Shown piece after piece: positions 11,296 through 20,257 of a stretch of 64,000 nt of DNA. Position 1 is the stretch's first letter. Each line of letters begins with the position of its first letter. Position numbers and translations under genes: made by a program. The notes under the pieces are model-generated. The model made no database searches. It saw nothing but the letters and a program-made list of their open reading frames with translations, and was not told the origin of the DNA. Source of the DNA: Heterostelium multicystogenum (taxonomy: Eukaryota > Evosea > Eumycetozoa > Acytosteliales > Acytosteliaceae). Where the stretch lies: NCBI GenBank assembly GCA_003667245.1, contig RCNN01000111.1, positions 1 through 64,000 of the forward strand. Direction: 5' to 3'.

Positions 11296-12660
11296 ATGGA
11301 TATTGATTCATCTGCCCCCTCCATCGATGCTACTACTTCAAACTTGAGCAAACCGACTCTAGATTCTTTACACTCTAACAATAGAATAACTAAAACCCAA
11401 TCTCTTCCTAAATTATCAAATGGCATCAGTTCTCAAATTGCCGAAAATAGTTATAGTAATAGATCATTTACAATCAAGAGCACCTACAGCGACTCTCCAC
11501 CACCTTCTCCATCTAACATAACTATAAAAACAACCAATACTACTACTACTGCTGCTGCTGCGACTCTTAGTAATAACAATATCAGTAATAATGATAGTAA
11601 TAACATCGATATAAAGAAAAGAGCTACAAATAGATCTGATGCTAAAATACATTTGATGGCAGGTGCATTGTCAAGATTGACAGAGTCTTCCATTATGTAT
11701 CCGCTTTCAACTATAAAAGACTCTCTTACAGTTCCAAGGCGGAACCGCTTCTCATTCTATTAGGCAGAACTATCGGGGAATATTCAATGCTTTCATAACT
11801 AATGTTAGATCTGAAGGTGTTTCAAAGCTGTATCGTGGATTCGTTCCACACCTACTCTATGTTATACCATCTGCTTCCATTAGTTTTGTATGCTACGAGG
11901 CAATTGCTAAACACTTTAGAAAAACATCAACTTCCGAAAGTAAGAATGATGAGCTACAGACCAGTGATAACACGGATCATCATGACCTGATACTCCCGCT
12001 GATTGGTATGAGCTTGGCAAGAATGTCTGGCTCTATTATAAAGGACACCGTTTGACAAAGTTGTTATGATGAGACAGATCAGTGGAAACTTGAAGAAAGA
12101 CAATACAGGAGGAGGAAGTGCACGTGAACTACTACGTCGTATCATCAGTAAAGAAGGAGTTCGTGGACTCTTTAAATATAGCTATGTATCCATCATGAGA
12201 GACCTCCCCTTTACATTTATATATTTTACTAGCTATGAAGTGATGAAGAATGAACTGAGGCATTATAGAAATCCAATAGACAGCAACAAGATTAAATTTG
12301 AAAAAAAAAGAAATATCAAGCATTGAATATGTTATCATTGGTGGACTAGCCGGTGCTATTGCATCGATTCCGACAATACCCATCGATGTGATAAAGACTA
12401 AACTTCAAACGGAAGACGTCCTACCAAAGAAAAATAGGTTCTCCGGTGTATATACAGCCATTTTATGTATATATAGAGAAGAAGGCTTCAGAGGTTTTAC
12501 AAAGTACGATTGCAGGAATATAGTTTTAGCATAATCGTTGTTAAACTAATTTATTGTTGTTATTTAATTTAGGGGGCTTGGAACAAGATTATTACACATC
12601 ATGCCATCTGCAGGTATATCTTTTGCTAGCTATGAATTTTTAAAAAAGATACTTAGTTGA
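11296..12660 (+). CDS. Mitochondrial carrier family (SLC25) protein
   Basis: Transporter of the mitochondrial inner membrane. A low-complexity Ser/Thr/Asn N-terminus of about 115 residues precedes three carrier repeats. Repeat signatures are degenerate in repeat 1 ([10 protein letters not shown]), PFDKVV in repeat 2 and canonical PIDVIKTKL in repeat 3. Each repeat is followed by the usual YRG/FKY/FTK-type segment and a second helix ([37 protein letters not shown]). An intron (12504-12572) splits repeat 3. Single-base breaks sit near 11715, 12047 and 12305, all in A or G runs, and the protein is otherwise complete, so sequence errors are likelier than inactivation. The substrate cannot be assigned. 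Confidence 0.85.
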
Positions 12661-12894
12661 CACCTAATAAATATGTCTTTGTTGAATTATTAATAATAAT
12701 ATCTTGATGTTTTAACTAAAAACTCTGGAAATCTCAATGAAATAATGGACTAAAGATCTGTTAGAATCCACTCAACCATGGTTTTTTAAAAATTTCTCAA
12801 CCGAATGAGTCATTACTCTAAACTATAAATTTAGTTTAATTAATGAATCAATCTTTAAAAATAAGCAATCAAATAAACAACAACAACAAAATAA

Positions 12895-13618
12895 ATGAAC
12901 GAATATTTTACCACAAAAAAAACAAAAACAAGAGTATTATGTAGATATGCTGAACCAAGAGACTTTGAAAAAATAGTTCAGATTGTAAGCTGGGCTTTCC
13001 TTGGTAGGTTTTGAAGACTCTTATTCGTTCAATTGAGTGTTTTTATATTGAATCTTCTCTCTACTCTTCTCTCTCTATGTTACTCAATAACATCAGGTAA
13101 ACCAGATGTTGAATCTTGGACGACAACCAAAAACCTGATTACTGGTATTCGTTTGAATGTCCAGCAGTTAGAGGCTTATTATTTAAAGAGTAGAGACCTA
13201 GATGTATTGTTTGTTTTGGAGAAAGTGGTTGAAGATCATCAAAGCGTCGATGCTGCTGACACTGTCAATTGGAAACCCACTGGCGAAATCCTCGGTTGTA
13301 TTGAATGTGATAGACAACCTACGTCAATGGATGAGGGTGAACTTCATATGTTAGCTGTCGATCCAGCCTACCAGAGCGATGGTATCGGCACAATTCTGAT
13401 GGATGTTGCCGAAAGACAGATGGCAGACATCTGGAAAGTAAAAAAAATCAACTCTGAGTATCATCAGTTGTCGTTCAGAGATATTCAGTTGGTACTCGAC
13501 GAAATATGGCTATCAGAGACAGGGAGATGACATCCCATTCGAATATCCTGATCTTGCTCCAAAAGATGATCAAGTTTTAGGATTAACTTTCATGTGTAAA
13601 CATTATAATAGAGAATAA
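12895..13618 (+). CDS. GNAT-family N-acetyltransferase
   Basis: Two-exon acetyltransferase of about 205 residues. Exon 1 (12895-13003) begins MNEYFTTKKTKTRVLCRYAE. A GT..AG intron (13004-13096) joins in phase to GKPDVESW. The acetyl-CoA binding motif A is clear: LHMLAVDPAYQSDGIGTILM, with the QxxGIG loop. A one-base break near 13483 separates it from the typical C-terminal strand, which then reads WYSTKYGYQRQGDDIPF and ends MCKHYNRE. The start at 12895 was chosen because exon 1 splices in frame and gives the first GNAT strand; the later Met at 13033 lies inside the intron. The acceptor substrate is unknown. Confidence 0.82.
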
Positions 13619-13694
13619 ATAGAATTTGGATCGGAAAAGATTTAGTTGTAGGATGTTGGAACACAAAATAAGGTCCTTTTCTCAACAAATTGAT

Positions 13695-13778
13695 AAAAAG
13701 ATTAGTAATTTTGTTTGTTTTTTTGAGACAAAAAGATTAGTAATTTTTTTTTTTTGAGACAACAAAAAGATTAGTAAT
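13695..13778. repeat. Triple AAAAAGATTAGTAAT repeat
   Basis: Three copies of a 15-bp word at 13695-13709, 13730-13744 and 13764-13778, separated by T-rich spacers with GAGACAA, upstream of tRNA-Phe. Confidence 0.8.
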
Positions 13779-13822
13779 AAAAATTTAACAAAATTAACAT
13801 AACAAAAATTGAACATCATCAA

Positions 13823-13896
13823 GCCGTCTTAGCTCAGCTGGTAGTAGCGTAAGACTGAAGATCTTAAGGTCGTTGGTTCGATCCCGACAGATGGCA
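13823..13896 (+). tRNA. tRNA-Phe (GAA)
   Basis: Cloverleaf with acceptor GCCGTCT/AGATGGC (one G-T pair), A box TTAGCTCAGCTGG, anticodon stem and loop TAAGA-CTGAAGA-TCTTA with GAA anticodon, and T loop TTCGATC. No intron. Followed by TTTCTTTT, a likely Pol III terminator. Confidence 0.95.
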
Positions 13897-13921
13897 TTTC
13901 TTTTGATACAAAATACCCATT

Positions 13922-13931
13922 ATGCGCGCAT
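13922..13931. promoter_or_regulatory. GC palindrome ATGCGCGCAT downstream of tRNA-Phe
   Basis: Perfect 10-bp palindrome in an AT-rich flank. Its TGCGCGCA core (13923-13930) begins 27 bp after the tRNA 3' end. The same 8-mer lies at the same distance behind tRNA-Lys. Function unknown. Confidence 0.6.
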
Positions 13932-13950
13932 TTACTCTTTCCCTTCTTTT

Positions 13951-14291
13951 TGTAAAGTGTATTATCTATTATAGAATAGTACTCTTTAACAAAAGATTGA
14001 TGAGAGTGATAAAGTAGAAAAGCTTGGTTATGATATTAATAATCTTATAACAATGAATAGAATATAATATTTATTTAATTATCTTTAAATACTTACCTTG
14101 GTTATGATATTAATAATCTTATAACAATGAATAGAATATAATATCTGTAACCAAGGATTTCATCGGGTATTTATACTTATTGTTTTCCGGTCGGTTGTCT
14201 CGCTGAGTCATCGATCCATCCTGGTAAACAATCGGTTTGGACATCGTTGCGGTTCGGAGGCAATCTGAGTTGTCACTGGGGCTTCTATGGA
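13951..14291 (-). repeat. 3' LTR of retrotransposon (left copy)
   Basis: About 341 bp repeated at 19523-19862 with only three visible differences (one substitution in each of two places and a one-base G-run length change). It begins TGTAAAG on the plus strand. It contains an internal duplication of a ~46-bp word (CTTGGTTATGATATTAATAA...) at about 14023-14069 and 14098-14143. Confidence 0.92.
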
Positions 14292-14476
14292 ATTTCCACG
14301 AGTTCTCTATGGAATTTCCATGACTTTTCTACACATCCCTCACCAGGATGTAAATACACGTATTGAGATAATAAATAAATTGAGTTGGAGTTGAAATAAT
14401 ATAAAATGAAGTTGGAGTTCATGTTGCGTGTTGAAGTTGAATTTTGAGAAATTTTTGTGAAAATGATCAATCGTAC

Positions 14477-17400
14477 TTATTTTTTTTGTTGTTTGTTGTA
14501 GTTGTATGCAGTTATTTTAGATGGTGATACTTCGTTTAATAGTTTATGTGGAACCCATTCGTTATGATCGTTATCTAGACCAACATAGCTAACTAAGTAT
14601 TCTAGTCTAGATCCTTTACCATAAGTTCTGGTGCGATCAGTGATGATAGTGTCGACATCGGAGAGAATAGGTTTATCTGGTACTTCACCAATAAATAACT
14701 TTAGATCACCGGTATGTACTTTACGTAGATTCTTCTTTTTGTTGTTAATCTCGATCGTGTAGTTGATATCCGACGATTTTTGAACGATTTTGAATGGTCC
14801 ACACCAATGTAGTCTTGTTTTCTTATCATCATCTGTGTTGGACTTGTGAGTGTCTAATCGTGATCTCTTTACTAATACCCAGTCTCCTACATTATAATTA
14901 ACAGTGACTCGATCGTTATTATAATTCTTAGACATGTTGATTTGGTAATCTAACAGATTAGTTTTAGCAGCGGCACGATATAGGTCTTGAGATTCTTTGT
15001 AGTCTTTGAATGATGTGTTGTGAGCATTCCATGGCAGTTTAATCTCGTATCCATATACGATTTGGTTTGGCGAGAATTGAGTGGCACGAGATACATTATT
15101 GTTGATGGTAGCTTCCAAGAGACGGATGTCTCTGGCCCAGTTGTCTTTGTTTTCGACGGATTTGCGAAGATGGTCAATGATTGTTCTGTTGACACGTTCA
15201 GTTTGTCCATCTGCTTGAGGTCTTCCTGGCTGGGTCATGTTGAGAGTGGTTCCGAGTGAACGCATAGTTGATTGCCATAGATTCGAAGTGAACTTGGGGT
15301 CCATATCAGATACAATGGATCTTGGTGTACCATATACAGCAACTATTTCACGGGCGAACCAATCGCCAACAGTCTTGGAATCGATTGATTTGTTACATGG
15401 GAATAGTCTCACCATTTTGGACATTCTATCTACGACTACCAATAAATTGTCTTCGCCAGTGGATGCCTTTGGTAGAGTTAGAAAGTCCATTGTGATATCA
15501 AGCCATGGTCGTTCGGGTGTTGGTAGCGGACATAGTAATCCAGCTTTGGTTCTTTGAATAGAGTTCTTCTGACAATTCTGGCAATTGGAAATGAAGGATC
15601 TTATTGATTTAAACATGTTATGCCAAACATATGCTTTTGATACCTTGTCGAACGTTCTATTGATGCCAATGTGGCTTGAGTACCGAACGGAGTGTGCTTC
15701 TCTTAGAATGATATCAATGTGTTTCTTGTCAACGATGACTAATCTCATATCATCGTCTTGGAGCCAATACCATAGGTTCTCTTGTTTGAATACGTCTTGT
15801 CGAGCGGTTAATCCTTTGAACCATTCCGATATGACCTTATCATCGATGGTGTCGTATGATCTTCTTATGTCATCGAGTAAGTCGGAATCCCATGGTGTTG
15901 TGAACGAAGGAGTTCTTGATAGATAATCGGCTAAAGTGTTGTCGGTACCCGGAATGTAAGATACTCTGAAGTTGAATCTACTTAGCAATTCATACCATCT
16001 AACAATTCTTGGATTATCACAATCTAGATTTCCTTTGTATAGGAGGTTTTTGTGGTCACTGTATACCACAAATGGTTTATCTTGTAGATAATAGCGATAC
16101 CTTGTGAGTGCATGTATGATGGCTAGCATCTCACGCTCTTTAGTATGATAGTTTCTCTGTGCGGAATCAAACTTTCTAGAGTCATAGAGTATCGGTCTTA
16201 GTTTTCCATCTACGTCATGTTGAGCAAGTGTTAGACCGGTGCCATAATCGGAGGCGTCGACGAACAAGTGGAACATTTTGTCTGGTCGTGGAGCCATAAG
16301 GACCTTGGCACTACACATCTCACGCTTGATATCATTGAAATCGTCGATGTGTTGATCGGTCAATGTGATCTTCTTTGATCTAGACGCGGTAAGATCAGTT
16401 AGTCTAGCAAGCTGAGGTCCCATATTTTGTAGATGGTGTCTATAGAAGTTAACGGCACCAATGAAACCTCTAAGTTGCTTTACTGTCTGTGGAACTGGCA
16501 TATTTTCAATTGCTTTGATCTTATCGTGCTTTGGTTGGATGCCTTTAGCGGAAATTAGATGACCGGCATACTCAACCATGGTCTTAAATAGTCTACACTT
16601 GGACTTTGCGATGAATACTTTGTGTTCCTCAAGGAGTTTGAATACTTGCTTGAGGTGCTCTTGATGTTCCTCAACGGTCTTCGAGTAGATGAGGATATCA
16701 TCGACGTAGAGTTGGACGAATCCTTTCTTTATTAATGGATTCAGTATATGTCTCAGCCATCTATTGAAGAATGCGGGAGAGTTCTTTAGACCGAAGGAAG
16801 GTCTAGTATACATATACAGTTTGCCATTGGCAGCGAAGGTGGTGTATTTTCTTGAATCTTTGTCAAGTAGTAACTGGAAGAATCCACTCTTTGCATCCAA
16901 GACGGAAAAGATGATGGCACCATGAATTTGGTTGAGTATCTCGTCTATTCTGGACATTGGATACGCATAGTCAACCGTGAGATCGTTGATCTTGGTGAAG
17001 TCGATGACCATTCTTTCCTTGGAAGTTCCTCGATTAGCGATAAAGGGTGGTGAGCACCAAGGAGTGTTGATAGGTGCAGGCACAATGACACCTATTTTCA
17101 AGAGTTTCTCTACTTCTTGGTTGATCTTCTTGTTTTCTTCTTCGGATCTTCTGCCATAGCTTAATTTTACTGGTACAGAGTTTGGTACTATTTCAATCTT
17201 CATGTTGAATTGTCCTCTGTCTGGTGGTTTGGAATCTGGAAGTTGGTCGACTAGCAAGTCGGAGTACATTTCCATCATTACTTGTGCTAGTGCTTCCAGT
17301 TCTGCGTTCGATTCTGAGATCTGTGTCTCCTCATCATCGTCTTCTTCATATTGATTGTTGAAGTGAATCGGATGAGCATGCTCGATGATTTCATCCCCCT

Positions 17401-18271
17401 CCGGAGATGATGACGTCTCATCATCGGCGGCAACAGTTGCATCTATAGTGTCTGTTGTAATTGAATCGATACTTGTGTTGGAACTGCTTTCATCATTCTC
17501 ATCTGTGCGAATTTCCAACGGTTGTGTATCCTTGTTTCCATCTTTAGTGGAGTGTGATACTTGCTCTGTCCCATCTTTTGCAGGATCAGTAGCGACCGGA
17601 TAAGCGTCCATGGTAACGGTACCGGTTGGTTTGGAGGTGGCGATAGCTGCTATATCTCTTGGTCTAAGGCTCTCCATATTGATTTTATCCAGGTTGATCA
17701 GTAGAGGATTAGTTTTTCCTTCCGTGAACTTGTTATTGTTTGAGATCACGGACACTTTGGCTAGAGCTACGGATTTCTTGAACCGGACGGGTAACTTTAA
17801 GTGTGGTTCTTTGGTGAACAGCTGCGCAACTGGTTGGATCTTTCCAAAGACATTGTTACCAAGTATAATTTTATAATCATTGTCATAAACGAAGAAAGGT
17901 GCCTTTAGATTGATAGATACCTCTTCGTTTTCCACGATGCCATTTAGTGTGAAGTTGAGGTGGACAAATGATTTAACAACGTATGTCTTGGTGGATGCCA
18001 CTGGTTTAATAACTTGGTGACATACGTGTTCTTTCAGGCCGAGCTTCTCTACGACTGCTGGATCTATAAGGGAGACCTGAGATCCCAGATCCATTAAAGC
18101 TCTGAATGTTTCCTCATCGGCAGTCATATCGATGAAGAAGCCAGCGTTTTTCCAAACGAGACCATTAATTCTCACCGCCTTTGGCTGGTGATCTGTTTTG
18201 GCCTTGGCTTTTGAAGGAGCGTCCGCGGTTACTCCCCGAGTTTGTGCCATGGCTGTAATTGTTCTTTCCAT
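14477..18271 (-). CDS. pol: Pol polyprotein (PR-RT-RH-INT-chromodomain)
   Basis: 1264 codons, uninterrupted. Near residues 50-75 a retropepsin-like segment reads RALMDLGSQVSLID, with D-L-G where D-T/S-G is usual. Reverse transcriptase spans roughly 380-640, with LYVDDILIYSK as the active site. RNase H starts at FVDASDYGTG. Integrase has the HHCC zinc region ending CQNCQ and the D,D,E core (LDITMDF, SDMDPKF, GQTERVNR). A GPF module (HWCGPFKIVQ) precedes a chromodomain ending EYLVSYVGLDNDHNEW. In that chromodomain the usual aromatic-cage W and Y/F of the KWKG(Y/F) segment are Y and L. The frame is +1 relative to gag and overlaps it by 107 nt, so expression probably needs frameshifting, or initiation at an internal Met. 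Confidence 0.93.
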   Translation of the reverse strand: MERTITAMAQTRGVTADAPSKAKAKTDHQPKAVRINGLVWKNAGFFIDMTADEETFRALMDLGSQVSLIDPAVVEKLGLKEHVCHQVIKPVASTKTYVVKSFVHLNFTLNGIVENEEVSINLKAPFFVYDNDYKIILGNNVFGKIQPVAQLFTKEPHLKLPVRFKKSVALAKVSVISNNNKFTEGKTNPLLINLDKINMESLRPRDIAAIATSKPTGTVTMDAYPVATDPAKDGTEQVSHSTKDGNKDTQPLEIRTDENDESSSNTSIDSITTDTIDATVAADDETSSSPEGDEIIEHAHPIHFNNQYEEDDDEETQISESNAELEALAQVMMEMYSDLLVDQLPDSKPPDRGQFNMKIEIVPNSVPVKLSYGRRSEEENKKINQEVEKLLKIGVIVPAPINTPWCSPPFIANRGTSKERMVIDFTKINDLTVDYAYPMSRIDEILNQIHGAIIFSVLDAKSGFFQLLLDKDSRKYTTFAANGKLYMYTRPSFGLKNSPAFFNRWLRHILNPLIKKGFVQLYVDDILIYSKTVEEHQEHLKQVFKLLEEHKVFIAKSKCRLFKTMVEYAGHLISAKGIQPKHDKIKAIENMPVPQTVKQLRGFIGAVNFYRHHLQNMGPQLARLTDLTASRSKKITLTDQHIDDFNDIKREMCSAKVLMAPRPDKMFHLFVDASDYGTGLTLAQHDVDGKLRPILYDSRKFDSAQRNYHTKEREMLAIIHALTRYRYYLQDKPFVVYSDHKNLLYKGNLDCDNPRIVRWYELLSRFNFRVSYIPGTDNTLADYLSRTPSFTTPWDSDLLDDIRRSYDTIDDKVISEWFKGLTARQDVFKQENLWYWLQDDDMRLVIVDKKHIDIILREAHSVRYSSHIGINRTFDKVSKAYVWHNMFKSIRSFISNCQNCQKNSIQRTKAGLLCPLPTPERPWLDITMDFLTLPKASTGEDNLLVVVDRMSKMVRLFPCNKSIDSKTVGDWFAREIVAVYGTPRSIVSDMDPKFTSNLWQSTMRSLGTTLNMTQPGRPQADGQTERVNRTIIDHLRKSVENKDNWARDIRLLEATINNNVSRATQFSPNQIVYGYEIKLPWNAHNTSFKDYKESQDLYRAAAKTNLLDYQINMSKNYNNDRVTVNYNVGDWVLVKRSRLDTHKSNTDDDKKTRLHWCGPFKIVQKSSDINYTIEINNKKKNLRKVHTGDLKLFIGEVPDKPILSDVDTIITDRTRTYGKGSRLEYLVSYVGLDNDHNEWVPHKLLNEVSPSKITAYNYNKQQKK

Positions 18272-19352
18272 CTTGTTTCTTGATTTGACTGGAATCTTTG
18301 TTCTGTTCCTTATGGAATTGGTTTTGACTGCGGTTTTGAAATCTGGTTGATTCGCGAGTGGGTTGTGCTAACAGTTCCTTGGCAGCATTATCAAGTGCGA
18401 TGGCCCAGTCATTTATGACGCGGGTATCTATATCTCTGGCATTCATGACTTTATGGATGGCGCTATCGTCTAAGCTGTCAGTGCTGTTGAATCTTTTGAA
18501 TAAGTAACCACCTTTGTAGCGCTGGAGTACATCTGTGATGGCATTGGTGATATCTTTAGGTACTACATCTTTCATACGGTTCCATTCGTGGAGTAGTTGG
18601 ATCAGCTCTTGTCTGTTACGAAGATTGTTTTGAAGATTAAACTTGTTGATCTTATCTTCAAAGAATCTTTTGGTTTCATCTTCGTAATGAAGAGTTTCGA
18701 TTATCCACTTGCAAAAGTCGTCCCAGGAATTTGAGTGGGTTGTCTTTTGATCAGGTTGGAGTAGTGACCATGCCAAATTGACTTTAGGATGGGATCTGGT
18801 GATGCTCATGGCGTATCTGACTTGTTCAGGTGTGTTCTTGTGCTTCAAACCAGCTTCTTCTGTGAGACTATCGATCGTTGTTGTTGGTGATCGTTGGTTG
18901 ACGAGGTCTATCACATTATGGAGTTGTGACTTGGTAATCTTAATTGTTGTTTTACCAGGCTCAATTTCGACAACGTCATAGTTATTTTGGTCTTCTCTTT
19001 CATTCACAACTGGTTTCTTGACTGTAGTAGCAGGATCGGGTTTGATATTTAGATTTTGGATAATATCTAAAGAGTCGATGAGCTTGTTGTTTTTATGCTT
19101 GAGATCCTTGTTCTCGGCTTTGAGTTGACCATTAACGGATTCAAGTTTCGTACGCTGGTCAACGACGGTCTTGAGAATGTCAAACATTGCTTCTAGGACT
19201 GAAATGGAGAGAGGTAAGTCCTTAACTAACTCTTGCTTCTCGTAAGCATCCTGGATGAGTTTCGCCAACTGTTCTCTGGTAAGGTTTTGATCCTTGGCTA
19301 CGATTGAATTTAAGTCTTCTATTTTCAATTGTGATTTGTTGAGTTCGGCCAT
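18165..19352 (-). CDS. gag: Gag protein
   Basis: 395 residues, intact. It has an N-terminal charged, coiled-coil-like region (about 20-110), a central capsid-like helical part (about 170-330), and a C-terminal basic tail rich in Q, N, S, G and R (for example NRGRSFKSQGQNRSP) in the place of a nucleocapsid. I see no CCHC zinc knuckle; the RG-rich tail may bind RNA instead. The start at 19352 follows a ~170-nt leader from the 5' LTR. It ends inside the pol frame. Confidence 0.85.
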   Translation of the reverse strand: MAELNKSQLKIEDLNSIVAKDQNLTREQLAKLIQDAYEKQELVKDLPLSISVLEAMFDILKTVVDQRTKLESVNGQLKAENKDLKHKNNKLIDSLDIIQNLNIKPDPATTVKKPVVNEREDQNNYDVVEIEPGKTTIKITKSQLHNVIDLVNQRSPTTTIDSLTEEAGLKHKNTPEQVRYAMSITRSHPKVNLAWSLLQPDQKTTHSNSWDDFCKWIIETLHYEDETKRFFEDKINKFNLQNNLRNRQELIQLLHEWNRMKDVVPKDITNAITDVLQRYKGGYLFKRFNSTDSLDDSAIHKVMNARDIDTRVINDWAIALDNAAKELLAQPTRESTRFQNRSQNQFHKEQNKDSSQIKKQDGKNNYSHGTNSGSNRGRSFKSQGQNRSPAKGGEN

Positions 19353-19522
19353 AATTGATAAGATAAATGGATAATGCTGAGAATATTTAAATAGTTGATA
19401 TTTATATATTTAAATAATTATAAGTGTTTTATATATATATAGGTTGAATAGTACGGCCTTCGATGTTCCACCCGGGTGTAGAAGGATATACTGTTAAATT
19501 AAAAAAGTAAAAATAAAAGTTT

Positions 19523-19862
19523 TGTAAAGTGTATTATCTATTATAGAATAGTACTCTTTAACAAAAGATTGATGAGAGTGATAAAGTAGAAAAGCTTGGT
19601 TATGATATTAATAATCTTATAACAATGAATAGAATATAATATTTATTTAATTATCTTTAAATACATACCTTGGTTATGATATTAATAATCTTATAACAAT
19701 GAATAGAATATAATATCTGTAACCAAGGATTTCATCGGGTATTTATACTTATTGTTTTCCGGTCGGTTGTCTCGCTGAGTCATCGATCCATCCTGGTAAA
19801 CAATCGGTTTGGACATCATTGCGGTTCGGAGGCAATCTGAGTTGTCACTGGGCTTCTATGGA
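19523..19862 (-). repeat. 5' LTR of retrotransposon (right copy)
   Basis: Partner of 13951-14291, including the internal ~46-bp duplication. Drives minus-strand transcription of gag-pol. Confidence 0.92.
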
Positions 19863-20257
19863 TTTTGTTTTTTTTTTTATCATCCAGGTGATCATAATTT
19901 ATTAAATAATTAATAAATGGTGAGGGGTCAGAACCTCACAGTGTTCTATATATATATTTGACTGAATTCTATCAAGGGAATTACATCAGCATCAATCTGA
20001 GTATCAATCATTAGAGAGAAAACAACATTTGGATCTAGAGGAGGATAAAGCACTATTTGCTGATCCTTATTAATACTATAAATTTTTATGAATGATTGAT
20101 GCTCATTTGGTTGATTGGAAATGTTTAAAATATCATATTTATTAGGTGACAGTTTAGTAATTATTAATTTGTTGGATTAAGTTTTTTTAATTTGGGAGCA
20201 TTTGTTGATCTTGATATAGATCGCAATATTATTATTATGAATAAATTATTTGATTAG
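19863..20257. other. Spacer between retroelement and sec24
   Basis: AT-rich. Contains a small inverted repeat GTGAGG..CCTCAC at 19921-19940. No gene. Confidence 0.5.

Larger units (their letters stand above)
13951..19862 (-). mobile_element. Skipper-like Ty3/gypsy chromovirus
   Basis: A complete LTR retrotransposon of about 5.9 kb: LTR, gag, pol, LTR, transcribed on the minus strand. The near-identical LTRs imply a recent insertion, and both reading frames are intact. Pol order is protease, reverse transcriptase, RNase H, integrase and a C-terminal chromodomain, which defines a chromovirus; Skipper is the dictyostelid member I know. It starts 54 bp behind tRNA-Phe in the opposite orientation to the tRNA. 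Both flanks are T-rich, so a target-site duplication cannot be fixed. No tRNA primer-binding site is evident beside the 5' LTR. Confidence 0.92.

Noticed and set aside
19480..19522. tRNA primer-binding site next to the 5' LTR
   Set aside because: The sequence after the LTR end does not begin with TGG or match a tRNA 3' end.
13946..19867. Target-site duplication of the retroelement (TTTT)
   Set aside because: Both flanks are T-rich, so the match is not informative.
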